Shown piece by piece: positions 56,755 to 64,000 of a DNA stretch of 64,000 nt. Within the stretch, counting starts at the first letter, position 1; each line of letters begins with the position of its first letter. Both the position numbers and the translations under genes were made by a program. Below the pieces are notes generated by a model. It had not been told where the DNA came from, did no database searches, and saw nothing but the letters and a program-made list of their open reading frames with translations. Source of the DNA: Actinomycetes bacterium (lineage in GTDB: Bacteria; Actinomycetota; Acidimicrobiia; Acidimicrobiales; Acidimicrobiaceae). Where the stretch lies: positions 1 through 64,000 of the forward strand of contig JAJZLS010000024.1 of NCBI GenBank assembly GCA_021803345.1, written 5' to 3'.

Positions 56755-57258
56755 TTGTCAGATTCAAAAGATTTCCCAACCGTTGATCACGTTGCCTTAG
56801 GAGCTATTGGAGAACCGGGCAAACGGATATTTCTCTTCCAAGCTAGATACTTGGGTGACTTAATTACCTTAAAATTGGAAAAGACTCAGGTCGCCGCACT
56901 TGCTCAGCACCTTGCAAATCTCATAAAAGAGCTTCCCAGGCCAGGTCATACCGATGAACCCAGCGATCTCATTCTCCCATATGAGATAAGCTGGCCAATA
57001 GGTTCCATTGCCATCTCATATTCGGAAGAAACTGATCAAATACACCTGCAACTCGAATCAATCGCTGAAGATGATGAGGGTGACAGCATTTCTCTTCTCC
57101 ACGTTGGGATTTCAAAAGAACAGGCCGTAATGATCGCCATACAGGGCACCAGACTGGTTGAAGCTGGCCGCCCTCCTTGTCCGCTTTGTGGTTATCCACT
57201 TGATCCCTCAGGTCACGCATGTCCCAAGACAAACGGCCACAGAGCTCCGAATTTATAG
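56755..57258 (+). CDS. DUF3090 family protein with C-terminal zinc ribbon
   Basis: A 167-residue actinobacterial protein. The N-terminal part has GAIGEPGKRIFLFQA. The C-terminus has PCPLCGYPLDPSGHACPKTNGHR, with four Cys/His positions for zinc. TTG at 56755 begins directly after the preceding stop and has AAGGTG upstream. It overlaps the next gene by 40 nt, so the three are surely coexpressed. The biochemical function is unknown. Confidence 0.88.
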   Translation: MSDSKDFPTVDHVALGAIGEPGKRIFLFQARYLGDLITLKLEKTQVAALAQHLANLIKELPRPGHTDEPSDLILPYEISWPIGSIAISYSEETDQIHLQLESIAEDDEGDSISLLHVGISKEQAVMIAIQGTRLVEAGRPPCPLCGYPLDPSGHACPKTNGHRAPNL

Positions 57259-57941
57259 ACTTACTGAACCTTGGTCAGCTTGAAGTAATAGGGAGAATGC
57301 CCTATAGCTCAAACGGCACCTACCTGGTTCAGGTAACACTGGAAGATAGAGCTATAAAAGCCATATACAAACCTCACCAAGGTGAGCGCGCTCTGTGGGA
57401 TTTTCCCGATGGACTATACGCACGAGAAGTAGCAGCTTATGAACTCTCACAAGCGTTAAACTGGGATCTCGTTCCACCCACGGTACTAAGAGGCGATGCC
57501 CCGCTCGGCATTGGGAGCCTTCAGCTGTTTATTGAAGCTGACTTTTCAGAGCACTATTTTTCTCTGTTTGAGCGTGAAGAACTACACCCGCAGTTTATGA
57601 AGTTCGCGTTGTTTGACATTATCGCAAATAATGCCGACAGAAAATCTGGCCATTTGCTGATCGACGAAAATAACCATATATGGGGTATCGACCAAGGACT
57701 GTGTTTTCACAGTATTTATAAATTGAGAACCGTGATCTGGGAATTCGCCGGTTTGAAAATCCCGGACGATCTCATAAGTCACATAAGAGAAGCGATTCCA
57801 TTACTCATTAAGAGCACCAGGAACCTACTGACAGCGGAGGAGTCTGCCGCTCTTGAGCTTCGGGTCACTTCAATTTTGAAAAAGAGAAAATTCCCACTTC
57901 CAGATCCGGAAATGCGCTGCTACCCGTGGCCATTGGTATAG
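57219..57941 (+). CDS. SCO1664 family protein (PI 3-/4-kinase-like fold)
   Basis: A 240-residue protein of an actinobacterial family with distant similarity to phosphatidylinositol kinases. Conserved segments: AIYKPHQGERALWDFPDGLYAREVAAYELS (lysine-like ATP site), FDIIANNADRKSGHLLID (catalytic-loop-like NNADRK) and WGIDQGLCFH (metal-site D), then KLRTVIWEFAG. The target of phosphorylation, if any, is unknown. It overlaps DUF3090 by 40 nt. Confidence 0.88.
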   Translation: MSQDKRPQSSEFIDLLNLGQLEVIGRMPYSSNGTYLVQVTLEDRAIKAIYKPHQGERALWDFPDGLYAREVAAYELSQALNWDLVPPTVLRGDAPLGIGSLQLFIEADFSEHYFSLFEREELHPQFMKFALFDIIANNADRKSGHLLIDENNHIWGIDQGLCFHSIYKLRTVIWEFAGLKIPDDLISHIREAIPLLIKSTRNLLTAEESAALELRVTSILKKRKFPLPDPEMRCYPWPLV

Positions 57942-57942
57942 C

Positions 57943-57968
57943 AAATAAAAGGACACCTTCGGTGACTT
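57943..57968 (-). terminator. Possible terminator of the etfBA transcript
   Basis: An imperfect hairpin (stem core CACC/GGTG at 57954-57957 and 57961-57964) is followed on the minus strand by CCTTTTATTTG, about 25 nt after the etfA stop. Two mismatches weaken the outer stem. Confidence 0.35.
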
Positions 57969-57993
57969 ATCCATTGCAGCCAGGTGCCACCAT

Positions 57994-58959
57994 TCAGGTC
58001 CGGGATTGCAGAGCCTCAATAAGTTTCGGGACAATTTTATGAACGTCGCCAACTATCCCAAGATCAGCGATTGAGAATATCGGAGCGTCCTCATCCTTAT
58101 TGATGGCAATAATATTCTTGGCGCCCTTCATCCCAACCATATGCTGAGTTGCTCCGGATATTCCACAGGCGATATACACATTTGGCTTTACCGTCTTACC
58201 GGTCTGACCTACCTGATACGAATAGGGCACCCATCCTGCATCAACAATAGCCCTTGAGGCACCCGGAGCCCCACCGAGCAGCTTTGCTAATTCCTCAACC
58301 AATTTGTAGTTTTCCGCCTGGCCGAGCCCGCGTCCGCCAGAGACCACCACCGGGGCTTCATCGAGCTTCGGACCAGATCGCTCTTCTAAATGTTGTTCAA
58401 CAATCCGAGCTTTACCTGCAGAACCCAAATCTCCAACACCGACTTGTACAACTTCAGCTGGCATTCCTCCGCGGCTTTCGGCAGTAAAAGACTTGGCTCT
58501 AATAGCAAATATTGCCGGAGATGAACCTGTAAATCCAGCCTGCACTATTTCAGAACCACCAAATATGGCATGCTCACTTACGAGGCGCGTCCCGTCAACT
58601 GAAAGATTGACAACGTTGGTAAGCACGGGAACATCCAGTTTGACAGACAACCTTGCCGCACAGTCACGACCTTCCGGAGTCATGGCGAAAAATATCGCGT
58701 CCACAGTATTCCCTGAAAGCAGCTGAGCCATGGCCGAAGCTACCACCGTGCCGATCAGCCTGTCGTTTACATCAGTCACCTGGATAAGTTTGGTGGCACC
58801 GTAGGCGCCAACTATTTCACTGTAACCTGGCTCCGGTGAAGCAACGAAAACTTCCACATGATCAGCAAATTTACTAGCCGCCGAAATAAGTTCAAGTGAA
58901 GTTGAAGTAATTCCTGATTCAGTTGATTCCGCAAATACCCAAATCTTAGACAATGTCAT
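57994..58959 (-). CDS. etfA: Electron transfer flavoprotein subunit alpha
   Basis: Half of the FAD-containing ETF that passes electrons from acyl-CoA dehydrogenases to the quinone pool. The C-terminal FAD-binding domain has SGGRGLGQAENY, SRAIVDAGWVPYSYQVGQTGKTVKPNVYIACGISGATQHM and AINKDEDAPIFSIADLGIVGDVHKI, all characteristic. The length of 321 is normal. It follows etfB by 46 nt. Confidence 0.95.
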   Translation of the reverse strand: MTLSKIWVFAESTESGITSTSLELISAASKFADHVEVFVASPEPGYSEIVGAYGATKLIQVTDVNDRLIGTVVASAMAQLLSGNTVDAIFFAMTPEGRDCAARLSVKLDVPVLTNVVNLSVDGTRLVSEHAIFGGSEIVQAGFTGSSPAIFAIRAKSFTAESRGGMPAEVVQVGVGDLGSAGKARIVEQHLEERSGPKLDEAPVVVSGGRGLGQAENYKLVEELAKLLGGAPGASRAIVDAGWVPYSYQVGQTGKTVKPNVYIACGISGATQHMVGMKGAKNIIAINKDEDAPIFSIADLGIVGDVHKIVPKLIEALQSRT

Positions 58960-59005
58960 TTATATGTTTACTTTCCTTGCGTAGCTTTGTATTCCCATAT
59001 CCGGA

Positions 59006-59767
59006 CTAGATGACCTTAAGTTGCTCCAGAAACTCAATAATTTGTTGGTGAGCATCTCCCTCGTCAGTAATAATCACTCCAGACGACCGCTCCTCAGCTG
59101 ATCTAACCGTTATTATCTCCTGATTGCGACCTGGTTCAATACCCAGCGTTGACGCTTCCAGGACCTCTACGGGTTTGCTTTTGGCTGACATAATTCCTTT
59201 AAACGATGGATATCTTGGTTCCACCACCCCAGCGGTAACTGATATCAGGGCCGGAAGAGGACACTCTACTTGGTCATATCCAAGTTCGGTCTGCCTTTGA
59301 ACTTTGAGGATGCCTCCGGATAACTCAACCTTTTTGGCAAAGCTTACAGAAGGAATATCCAGTATTTCAGCTATCTGCACAGGGACTGTCCCCGTGTATC
59401 CATCGGTGGATTCGGTCGCAGCAATGACCAGATCGAAGGGGTTACGCTTGATCGCCGCAGCAAGAACCTTCGCCGTAGTAAGCGCATCGGCTCCCGCCAG
59501 CTTTGCATCTGAGACCAGCACCGCTTTATCCGCCCCCATGGCAAGTGCTGTACGAATGCCAGAAACTTCTCCATTTGGGGCCATGCTAACCAGCGTTACT
59601 TCGCCGCCACCTGCCTCGGCGGCAAGCTGCAAAGCCATTTCAACTCCGTAACTGTCGGAATCATCAAGGATCAGCTTTCCATCCCGGACAAGATTATGCG
59701 ACCCGGGATCCAATTTTCCGGGACTCGACTGATCAGGGATCTGTTTGACACAAACCGTAATGTTCAT
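59006..59767 (-). CDS. etfB: Electron transfer flavoprotein subunit beta
   Basis: The AMP-binding partner of EtfA. It begins MNITVCVKQIPDQSS. The middle has ALAMGADKAVLVSD and DLVIAATESTDGYTGTVPVQIAEIL, with typical QTELGYDQVECPLPALISVTAG. ATG at 59767 is preferred over a longer in-frame start, with an AGGGA box upstream. The protein is 253 residues. The etfBA pair supports beta-oxidation. Confidence 0.95.
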   Translation of the reverse strand: MNITVCVKQIPDQSSPGKLDPGSHNLVRDGKLILDDSDSYGVEMALQLAAEAGGGEVTLVSMAPNGEVSGIRTALAMGADKAVLVSDAKLAGADALTTAKVLAAAIKRNPFDLVIAATESTDGYTGTVPVQIAEILDIPSVSFAKKVELSGGILKVQRQTELGYDQVECPLPALISVTAGVVEPRYPSFKGIMSAKSKPVEVLEASTLGIEPGRNQEIITVRSAEERSSGVIITDEGDAHQQIIEFLEQLKVI

Positions 59768-59877
59768 ATTAGGTTTCCCTACCTTTTCCAAATTACGACG
59801 TTTAGTTTATAACCAAACAGTTACTCAACAGTAATATTAACTTCAAGTTTCGCATTAACTATCACTGCATGATACTT

Positions 59878-60588
59878 TTAATGCCGAGTAATACCTATGG
59901 CAAGAGCTACCTCATCGGTGATCAGATATTGCGCACCGACATTAATCAGGTTTGAAATTGCATCCGGCCTGTTGACCGTCCAAAACGAATAATCTAAATC
60001 TGCCTCTTTGAGTTTAAAAATCGTTCTTGGGGAAGCCCGGCGCCAGTTCAGATGGACAAGATCAAGCCCATTTTTGATGCAGAATTCGATCTCTTTGTCG
60101 ACCTTGGATCTGATTCCCAGCAAGAGGGCAGGCTTGGCGAAATCCAAAATGGCCGACAGCTTAACCGCCAGGTCTCTATCGAAAGTGGAGAGTATAAAAT
60201 TAAAGCTATCACTTCTGGATTCAATCAACGATGCCAGTGACTCTGCGATTCTAGCTCTGTCTCCATCTTGATTTTTTGTAGAACTCTTAACCTCAACATT
60301 TATTACACAATGCTGCAACTGATCGAACACCTCATCCAGCAACAGGATGTCCTCAGCGTGGGCTTTTCGCAAACCACTCAGTAAAGAATCCTCAATCCTT
60401 CGACCGTTTGATATCGCAGGATCATGATATACCACAAATTCCCCACTTTTACATTGCCACACATCCAGTTCGACACCTGAGGCTCCGGCATCAAGAGCCT
60501 GTCTGAAAGCAACTATCGAATTCTCTTTGGCCCGGGAGGATAAGCCCCTATGACCGAGTATCTGCGTAACCTGGTTAAATCTGGACAT
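59878..60588 (-). CDS. Glycerophosphodiester phosphodiesterase family protein
   Basis: A 236-residue TIM-barrel GDPD. Catalytic features: ILGHRGLSSRAKENSIVAF (His-Arg and Glu-Asn), SGVELDVWQCKSGEFVVYHDP (Glu-x-Asp metal ligands and the second His). It hydrolyses glycerophosphodiesters from phospholipid turnover. There is no signal peptide, so it is cytoplasmic. It starts 5 nt after the pdtaS-like gene and is probably cotranscribed. Confidence 0.9.
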   Translation of the reverse strand: MSRFNQVTQILGHRGLSSRAKENSIVAFRQALDAGASGVELDVWQCKSGEFVVYHDPAISNGRRIEDSLLSGLRKAHAEDILLLDEVFDQLQHCVINVEVKSSTKNQDGDRARIAESLASLIESRSDSFNFILSTFDRDLAVKLSAILDFAKPALLLGIRSKVDKEIEFCIKNGLDLVHLNWRRASPRTIFKLKEADLDYSFWTVNRPDAISNLINVGAQYLITDEVALAIGITRH

Positions 60589-60593
60589 TACGG

Positions 60594-62075
60594 TTATACC
60601 GGTATGGACAAAGTAATCTTTGAACCGTTACCATTTCCAATAGTCATGGTCCCACCTAACTGCGATTCGACAATGTCCGTAACGATCAGAAGACCCAAAC
60701 TCGAGGTTCTCCTGATATCGAATTCGGGCGGAAATCCTACTCCGTTATCTGAAAGCACCATATCGATGCTTTCGTCTTTTTGGTCCAAATAGATCTCGAT
60801 CAAACCCGACTCACCACTCTCGATTATCTGTGAGCCAACAAAACCGTGTTCGATGGAATTTTGCAGAAGCTCAGCTATAACCAATGCCAATGGAGTAGCC
60901 ACTCCTGCGTCTAGGTCTTTGGCGCTCCCAGACACTTCAATTCTTACCGGACAATCGGGAAGAATCGACTCCTCTGCCAGTTTCACAATTGCCGAAACAA
61001 TTTCCGGAAATGAGACTTGATCTCCAATCTCACGTGAAAGGATCTCATGCACAACTGCTATTGACCGGATTCTCCGCTCCGCCTCACGAAGAGCGGCTTG
61101 GCCATCAGTGGAGCTAAGACGCCTGGCCTGAAGCCGCAAAAGTGACGAGATAGTCTGCAAGTTGTTCTTCACCCTATGATGCACTTCCCGGATAGTGGCA
61201 TCCTTGCTGAGAAGCATCCGGTCTCTTCGCCTTAGCTCTGATATATCTCTAAGCAGCACTAATGCCCCGGTTACGTTCCCCTGTTCAAGTAAAGGAATGG
61301 CATGCATCATCAGAGTTACGTCTGCCCGTTGTTCAATCTCTTCAATTACGGGCCTGTGGCTGGCAAACGCCCTATCAGGAGCCGAAAATCGAAGCCCGGT
61401 CTGGCCAAAAAGATCTCCAACTCGAATAAGGTGCAGACCAAGCCTATGCATCGCGCTAACTGCATTTGGCGACATGAAAGTAATAGTTTTGGTCTCATCC
61501 AATACCAGGACTCCATCCCCAACCCTGGGTGCTTCTTCAATGTCGGTACCTTCAAAAGGAAACTCTCCGTGGGTTATCATGTTTGCGAATTGCTCAAAAA
61601 GACGCAGGTAGGTTCGCTCTAGTTCGCCATGGACCAGCCTGGCACTGGTGATATGCCTTCGGTCAATAACTGCGATCACTTTTCCCAAGCGTTTCACTGG
61701 TATGCATTGGGAAACGATCCACTCGCCCCCGTCTGGACTCACTGATTCCCTAAAGACCAGCATCTCAGACAAGTACCCTTGCGCCACAAACGATACCTCG
61801 TCAGGTGTCCCTTTTGTATCAACCAAATCATCGGGAATGGAAGTCTGTGCCGTAGCTGGTCTTACCTGAGCCAATACCACAAATTCCGGCACAAAAGGAT
61901 CTTTAGCGTCTTCCTCGGCATCTTCAACTTCGTCACGCTTTACCGGTACATATAGCACTAGATCCGAAAAGCAGAGATCGGCCAGCATTCCCCACGAACT
62001 TATTAACCGCTGAAGATGGACAATATCAGCCTCGTCCAGTAGGGTCTTTTTGACTATCGAACCAAAGGTGGCCAT
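60594..62075 (-). CDS. pdtaS: PdtaS-type sensor histidine kinase (GAF-PAS-HisKA_2)
   Basis: A cytosolic sensor kinase with 493 residues. The N-terminal about 160 residues are GAF-like, 180-285 a PAS domain, then the HisKA_2 H-box REVHHRVKNNLQT around His299/His300 and an HATPase_c domain with the N-box ALVIAELLQNSIEHGF and G-boxes DNGVGFPPEFD and LGLLIVTDIVE. No membrane helix. In mycobacteria PdtaS phosphorylates PdtaR, an ANTAR RNA-binding antiterminator. The partner is not in the window. Confidence 0.9.
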   Translation of the reverse strand: MATFGSIVKKTLLDEADIVHLQRLISSWGMLADLCFSDLVLYVPVKRDEVEDAEEDAKDPFVPEFVVLAQVRPATAQTSIPDDLVDTKGTPDEVSFVAQGYLSEMLVFRESVSPDGGEWIVSQCIPVKRLGKVIAVIDRRHITSARLVHGELERTYLRLFEQFANMITHGEFPFEGTDIEEAPRVGDGVLVLDETKTITFMSPNAVSAMHRLGLHLIRVGDLFGQTGLRFSAPDRAFASHRPVIEEIEQRADVTLMMHAIPLLEQGNVTGALVLLRDISELRRRDRMLLSKDATIREVHHRVKNNLQTISSLLRLQARRLSSTDGQAALREAERRIRSIAVVHEILSREIGDQVSFPEIVSAIVKLAEESILPDCPVRIEVSGSAKDLDAGVATPLALVIAELLQNSIEHGFVGSQIIESGESGLIEIYLDQKDESIDMVLSDNGVGFPPEFDIRRTSSLGLLIVTDIVESQLGGTMTIGNGNGSKITLSIPV

Positions 62076-62111
62076 CTAACCTCCCAGCCAATCAATGCTT
62101 TAGAGCGGCTT

Positions 62112-62978
62112 CTAAAGTTCTACCAGATATGATTTTCTGTCCCTGAATCCCGACAAAGACCGGTACCCTATCGAACTGACATATGACTTTATTTCCTCGG
62201 CCCTATAGGCCACATCTGCTATCCCATGCGAATCAGACGCAGTGGTTATAGGAACTCCGTATTCAAAAAACTTTCTCAACAGGTAAGGGTCGGGGTAGAC
62301 CTGCTCAACCGGCTTTCTCCACCCTGCTGAGGAAACTTCTGCAGAGAGTTTCGAGTCTCTAGCTGCCTCTGCCATGCGGTCGTAAAATTCCTGCGGAACC
62401 TGGGGGAAATGCCCAGCCACTTTTACTAGGTCAGGATGAGCCAACACATCAACAGCACCCGAATCAGCCAACTCTTCAAGAGATCGGGTATAACTTTCCC
62501 AAGCATTCTCAATACCGTAAGTGTCCCATTCCGCCATGATCACTGGATCACTGATATGGTCAAACGGCCAAGCACCAAGCCAGTGAATTGAACCCAGCAG
62601 GACATCGAAAGGGTACCCAGCCAAAAATTCAGAGACCTGATGCATTTTCCCGGGATAGTAATCAACTTCCATACCTAATACGATCGGAAGACCAGCGGAC
62701 TTAGCCTCAAGCGCTACTTCCACGTAAGTATCAAGATCCGCTCTTGCATGTTCAGACCAGTAATGTTCCATGATTGAACGCACTGGCGAATCAGGATACT
62801 GATTAAAAAACCCACCTAAAAATGCATCAACCTGCCGAAATCGAAACAGATGCTCAGTAATGGCAATTTCCTGAACACCGTTTTTCTGAGCGGCTTCACA
62901 GTAGCGCGCGAGTTCATCAATAGTGGGAGATTTGTCCCGCTGCCCGTGAGGCCAAAGATGAAGGTGATAATCAAGCAC
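62112..62978 (-). CDS. PHP-domain phosphatase (histidinol-phosphatase-like)
   Basis: A PHP metal-dependent phosphoesterase of 288 residues. It starts MLDYHLHLWPHG (first HxH metal pair), then ITEHLFRF, GMEVDYYPG, LLGSIHWLG, DVLAHPDLVK, SAEVSSAGWRKP and TASDSHGI, the family's metal ligands. It resembles histidinol-phosphatase HisK, but no his genes are near. GTG at 62978 begins two bases after the ArsA-like stop, which suggests coupling; a TTG at 63011 is possible. Confidence 0.86.
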   Translation of the reverse strand: MLDYHLHLWPHGQRDKSPTIDELARYCEAAQKNGVQEIAITEHLFRFRQVDAFLGGFFNQYPDSPVRSIMEHYWSEHARADLDTYVEVALEAKSAGLPIVLGMEVDYYPGKMHQVSEFLAGYPFDVLLGSIHWLGAWPFDHISDPVIMAEWDTYGIENAWESYTRSLEELADSGAVDVLAHPDLVKVAGHFPQVPQEFYDRMAEAARDSKLSAEVSSAGWRKPVEQVYPDPYLLRKFFEYGVPITTASDSHGIADVAYRAEEIKSYVSSIGYRSLSGFRDRKSYLVEL

Positions 62979-62980
62979 GC

Positions 62981-64000
62981 TTATATCGTAAAGGGTGATT
63001 GTGAGGAACAAAGATGCACGGCAACTTTCCCTAGAGAATTTAGGTCAGAAATGTCAAAATTGAGGTGGGGAATCAGGGTTATCATCTCCTCATCAACTGC
63101 AAGCTTTGATATCTCGGCTGCTTCCTGAAGAGCCACTTCCGAAAAATTTAAAAAGCTTCCGGAAATCTCCAAAAAGACCCGCTCGACCAGAGCCTCCAGC
63201 CTTCCAGGAGGCAAATCAGTTTCGGAAATATACTTAAGCTTTTTACCTTTTACCAGGAAATCCTTGGCTATCTGCTCAAAATTATCCTGGAGCTTATGAG
63301 CTACAAATATCGACCCAGGATCGCGGAAATAGTCCGGCAAAGTCCGATTTACCACCATCTGTGCCAAATTGAGATGCCTCTGATTTATCGCCGATATGAA
63401 GAACTCAGCCTCCTGCATAGGCGCGGCCTCCGGGGACGATACAACCACAAATTGAGTTGAAGGTGATTCCAGGATCTTGGACACCGACCTGGCCCTAACG
63501 ATAAACCCATCGTACATAGACTGAAACAAAAGGAAAAAATCAGCCACATCAGACAAAAACTGGGCCCCTAATATCTTGTCAGCAATTTGATAAAAAGGCT
63601 TGAATGCTCCCATCAACAACCGATTTCTGGCTGGCAGCGTAAGCCATTTCAGCAACTTTGAAGAGAAAAAATCAGCCATCTTGACCGGAGCATCGAGAAA
63701 ATCAATCGCGTGCCTGGACGGCGGAGTGTCAATGACTATCAGATCGTAAGCGTTGGAAATATAAAGTTCATACAAAGACTCCATTGCAATGTAGTCATGA
63801 CTTTGCACAAAACGAGAGGAAATATTTTTGTAGATTGGATTGGAGAGAATCTTGTCTCGGGTTATTGCGTCCGGAGCATGCCGCTTGATTAGTTCATCCC
63901 AAGAACTCTTTGCATCCAGCATCGCAACATATAACTCTCCTGGCACCTCGTGACCGATAGCCTGATTGAGCTGAATGGGATCAACTCGGTTGGCGTGGGA
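62981..64000 (-). CDS. ArsA/GET3-family ATPase, C-terminal part (truncated by window end)
   Basis: The frame is open to base 64000, so the P-loop N-terminus lies outside. The visible 339 residues have ANRVDPIQLNQAIG (DP switch I-like, then GELYVAMLDAKSSWDEL), YDLIVIDTPPSRHAIDFLDAP (Walker B/switch II with DTPP), VSSPEAAPMQEAEFF and VVNRTLPD, all hallmarks of ArsA/GET3-type ATPases. Actinobacteria usually carry two tandem ArsA-like ATPases, so a partner gene may lie just upstream. It probably has a chaperone-like or transport ATPase role; the cargo is unknown. Confidence 0.85.
   Translation of the reverse strand, partial: SHANRVDPIQLNQAIGHEVPGELYVAMLDAKSSWDELIKRHAPDAITRDKILSNPIYKNISSRFVQSHDYIAMESLYELYISNAYDLIVIDTPPSRHAIDFLDAPVKMADFFSSKLLKWLTLPARNRLLMGAFKPFYQIADKILGAQFLSDVADFFLLFQSMYDGFIVRARSVSKILESPSTQFVVVSSPEAAPMQEAEFFISAINQRHLNLAQMVVNRTLPDYFRDPGSIFVAHKLQDNFEQIAKDFLVKGKKLKYISETDLPPGRLEALVERVFLEISGSFLNFSEVALQEAAEISKLAVDEEMITLIPHLNFDISDLNSLGKVAVHLCSSQSPFTI

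Overview
The window looks like chromosomal core sequence from an actinobacterium of moderate G+C. Pointers to the phylum are a 33-residue bS22 (AURKAIP1/COX24-type) ribosomal peptide gene, the phosphomutase/DUF3090/SCO1664 trio, a PdtaS-type histidine kinase, an Asp-type MurA, and the actinobacterial orders metG-tatD-(secreted wall protein)-ksgA-ispE and tsaC-glyA-wecA-atp. The acyl-CoA and B12-linked metabolism would fit an Acidimicrobiia-like lineage, but that placement is a guess. I see no transposase, integrase, phage gene or CRISPR array.

Layout. 0-8.4 kb is a surface-carbohydrate region: a truncated glycogen-debranching-type enzyme, a GT4 glycosyltransferase, an unknown lipoprotein, a large GT-C-like membrane protein, and a leftward operon of nucleotide-sugar dehydrogenase, GT2 and epimerase. 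8.4-9.4 kb holds a gene-poor stretch with a 17-bp tandem repeat, tRNA-Gln(UUG) and bS22. 9.4-18.4 kb is a leftward housekeeping run: cysteine desulfurase, a membrane protein, ychF, DUF192, rsmI, metG, tatD, an RlpA-like protein, ksgA and ispE. 18.5-21.6 kb has galT behind a palindromic operator candidate, an MFS transporter and an HxlR regulator.

22-30.4 kb carries acyl-CoA and envelope genes: enoyl-CoA hydratase, meaB, murA (Asp instead of Cys), a second MFS transporter, an S9 peptidase and a methylmalonyl-CoA mutase large subunit. 30.5-35.4 kb is an uncharacterised catabolic-looking cluster: an ornithine-cyclodeaminase-type protein, two SDRs, a dienelactone hydrolase and an isochorismatase-fold protein with Gly at the nucleophile position. 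35.5-37.5 kb has glpX convergent with a 2H-phosphoesterase/GNAT fusion. 37.5-48.9 kb is the complete F1Fo ATP synthase operon with wecA-like, glyA and tsaC upstream.

49-57.9 kb is mixed: ogt, bluB, an ABC exporter, a PIG-L deacetylase, a peroxiredoxin, a CtaG-type protein, a thiolase and the actinobacterial trio. 58-64 kb runs leftward: etfBA, a GDPD-family gene, pdtaS, a PHP phosphatase and a truncated ArsA-like ATPase.

MeaB, the mutase and BluB point to B12-dependent methylmalonyl-CoA metabolism. Thiolase, enoyl-CoA hydratase and EtfAB point to beta-oxidation. GlpX, GalT and the debranching enzyme handle sugar phosphates and glycans. TTG start codons with good Shine-Dalgarno sequences are unusually common.
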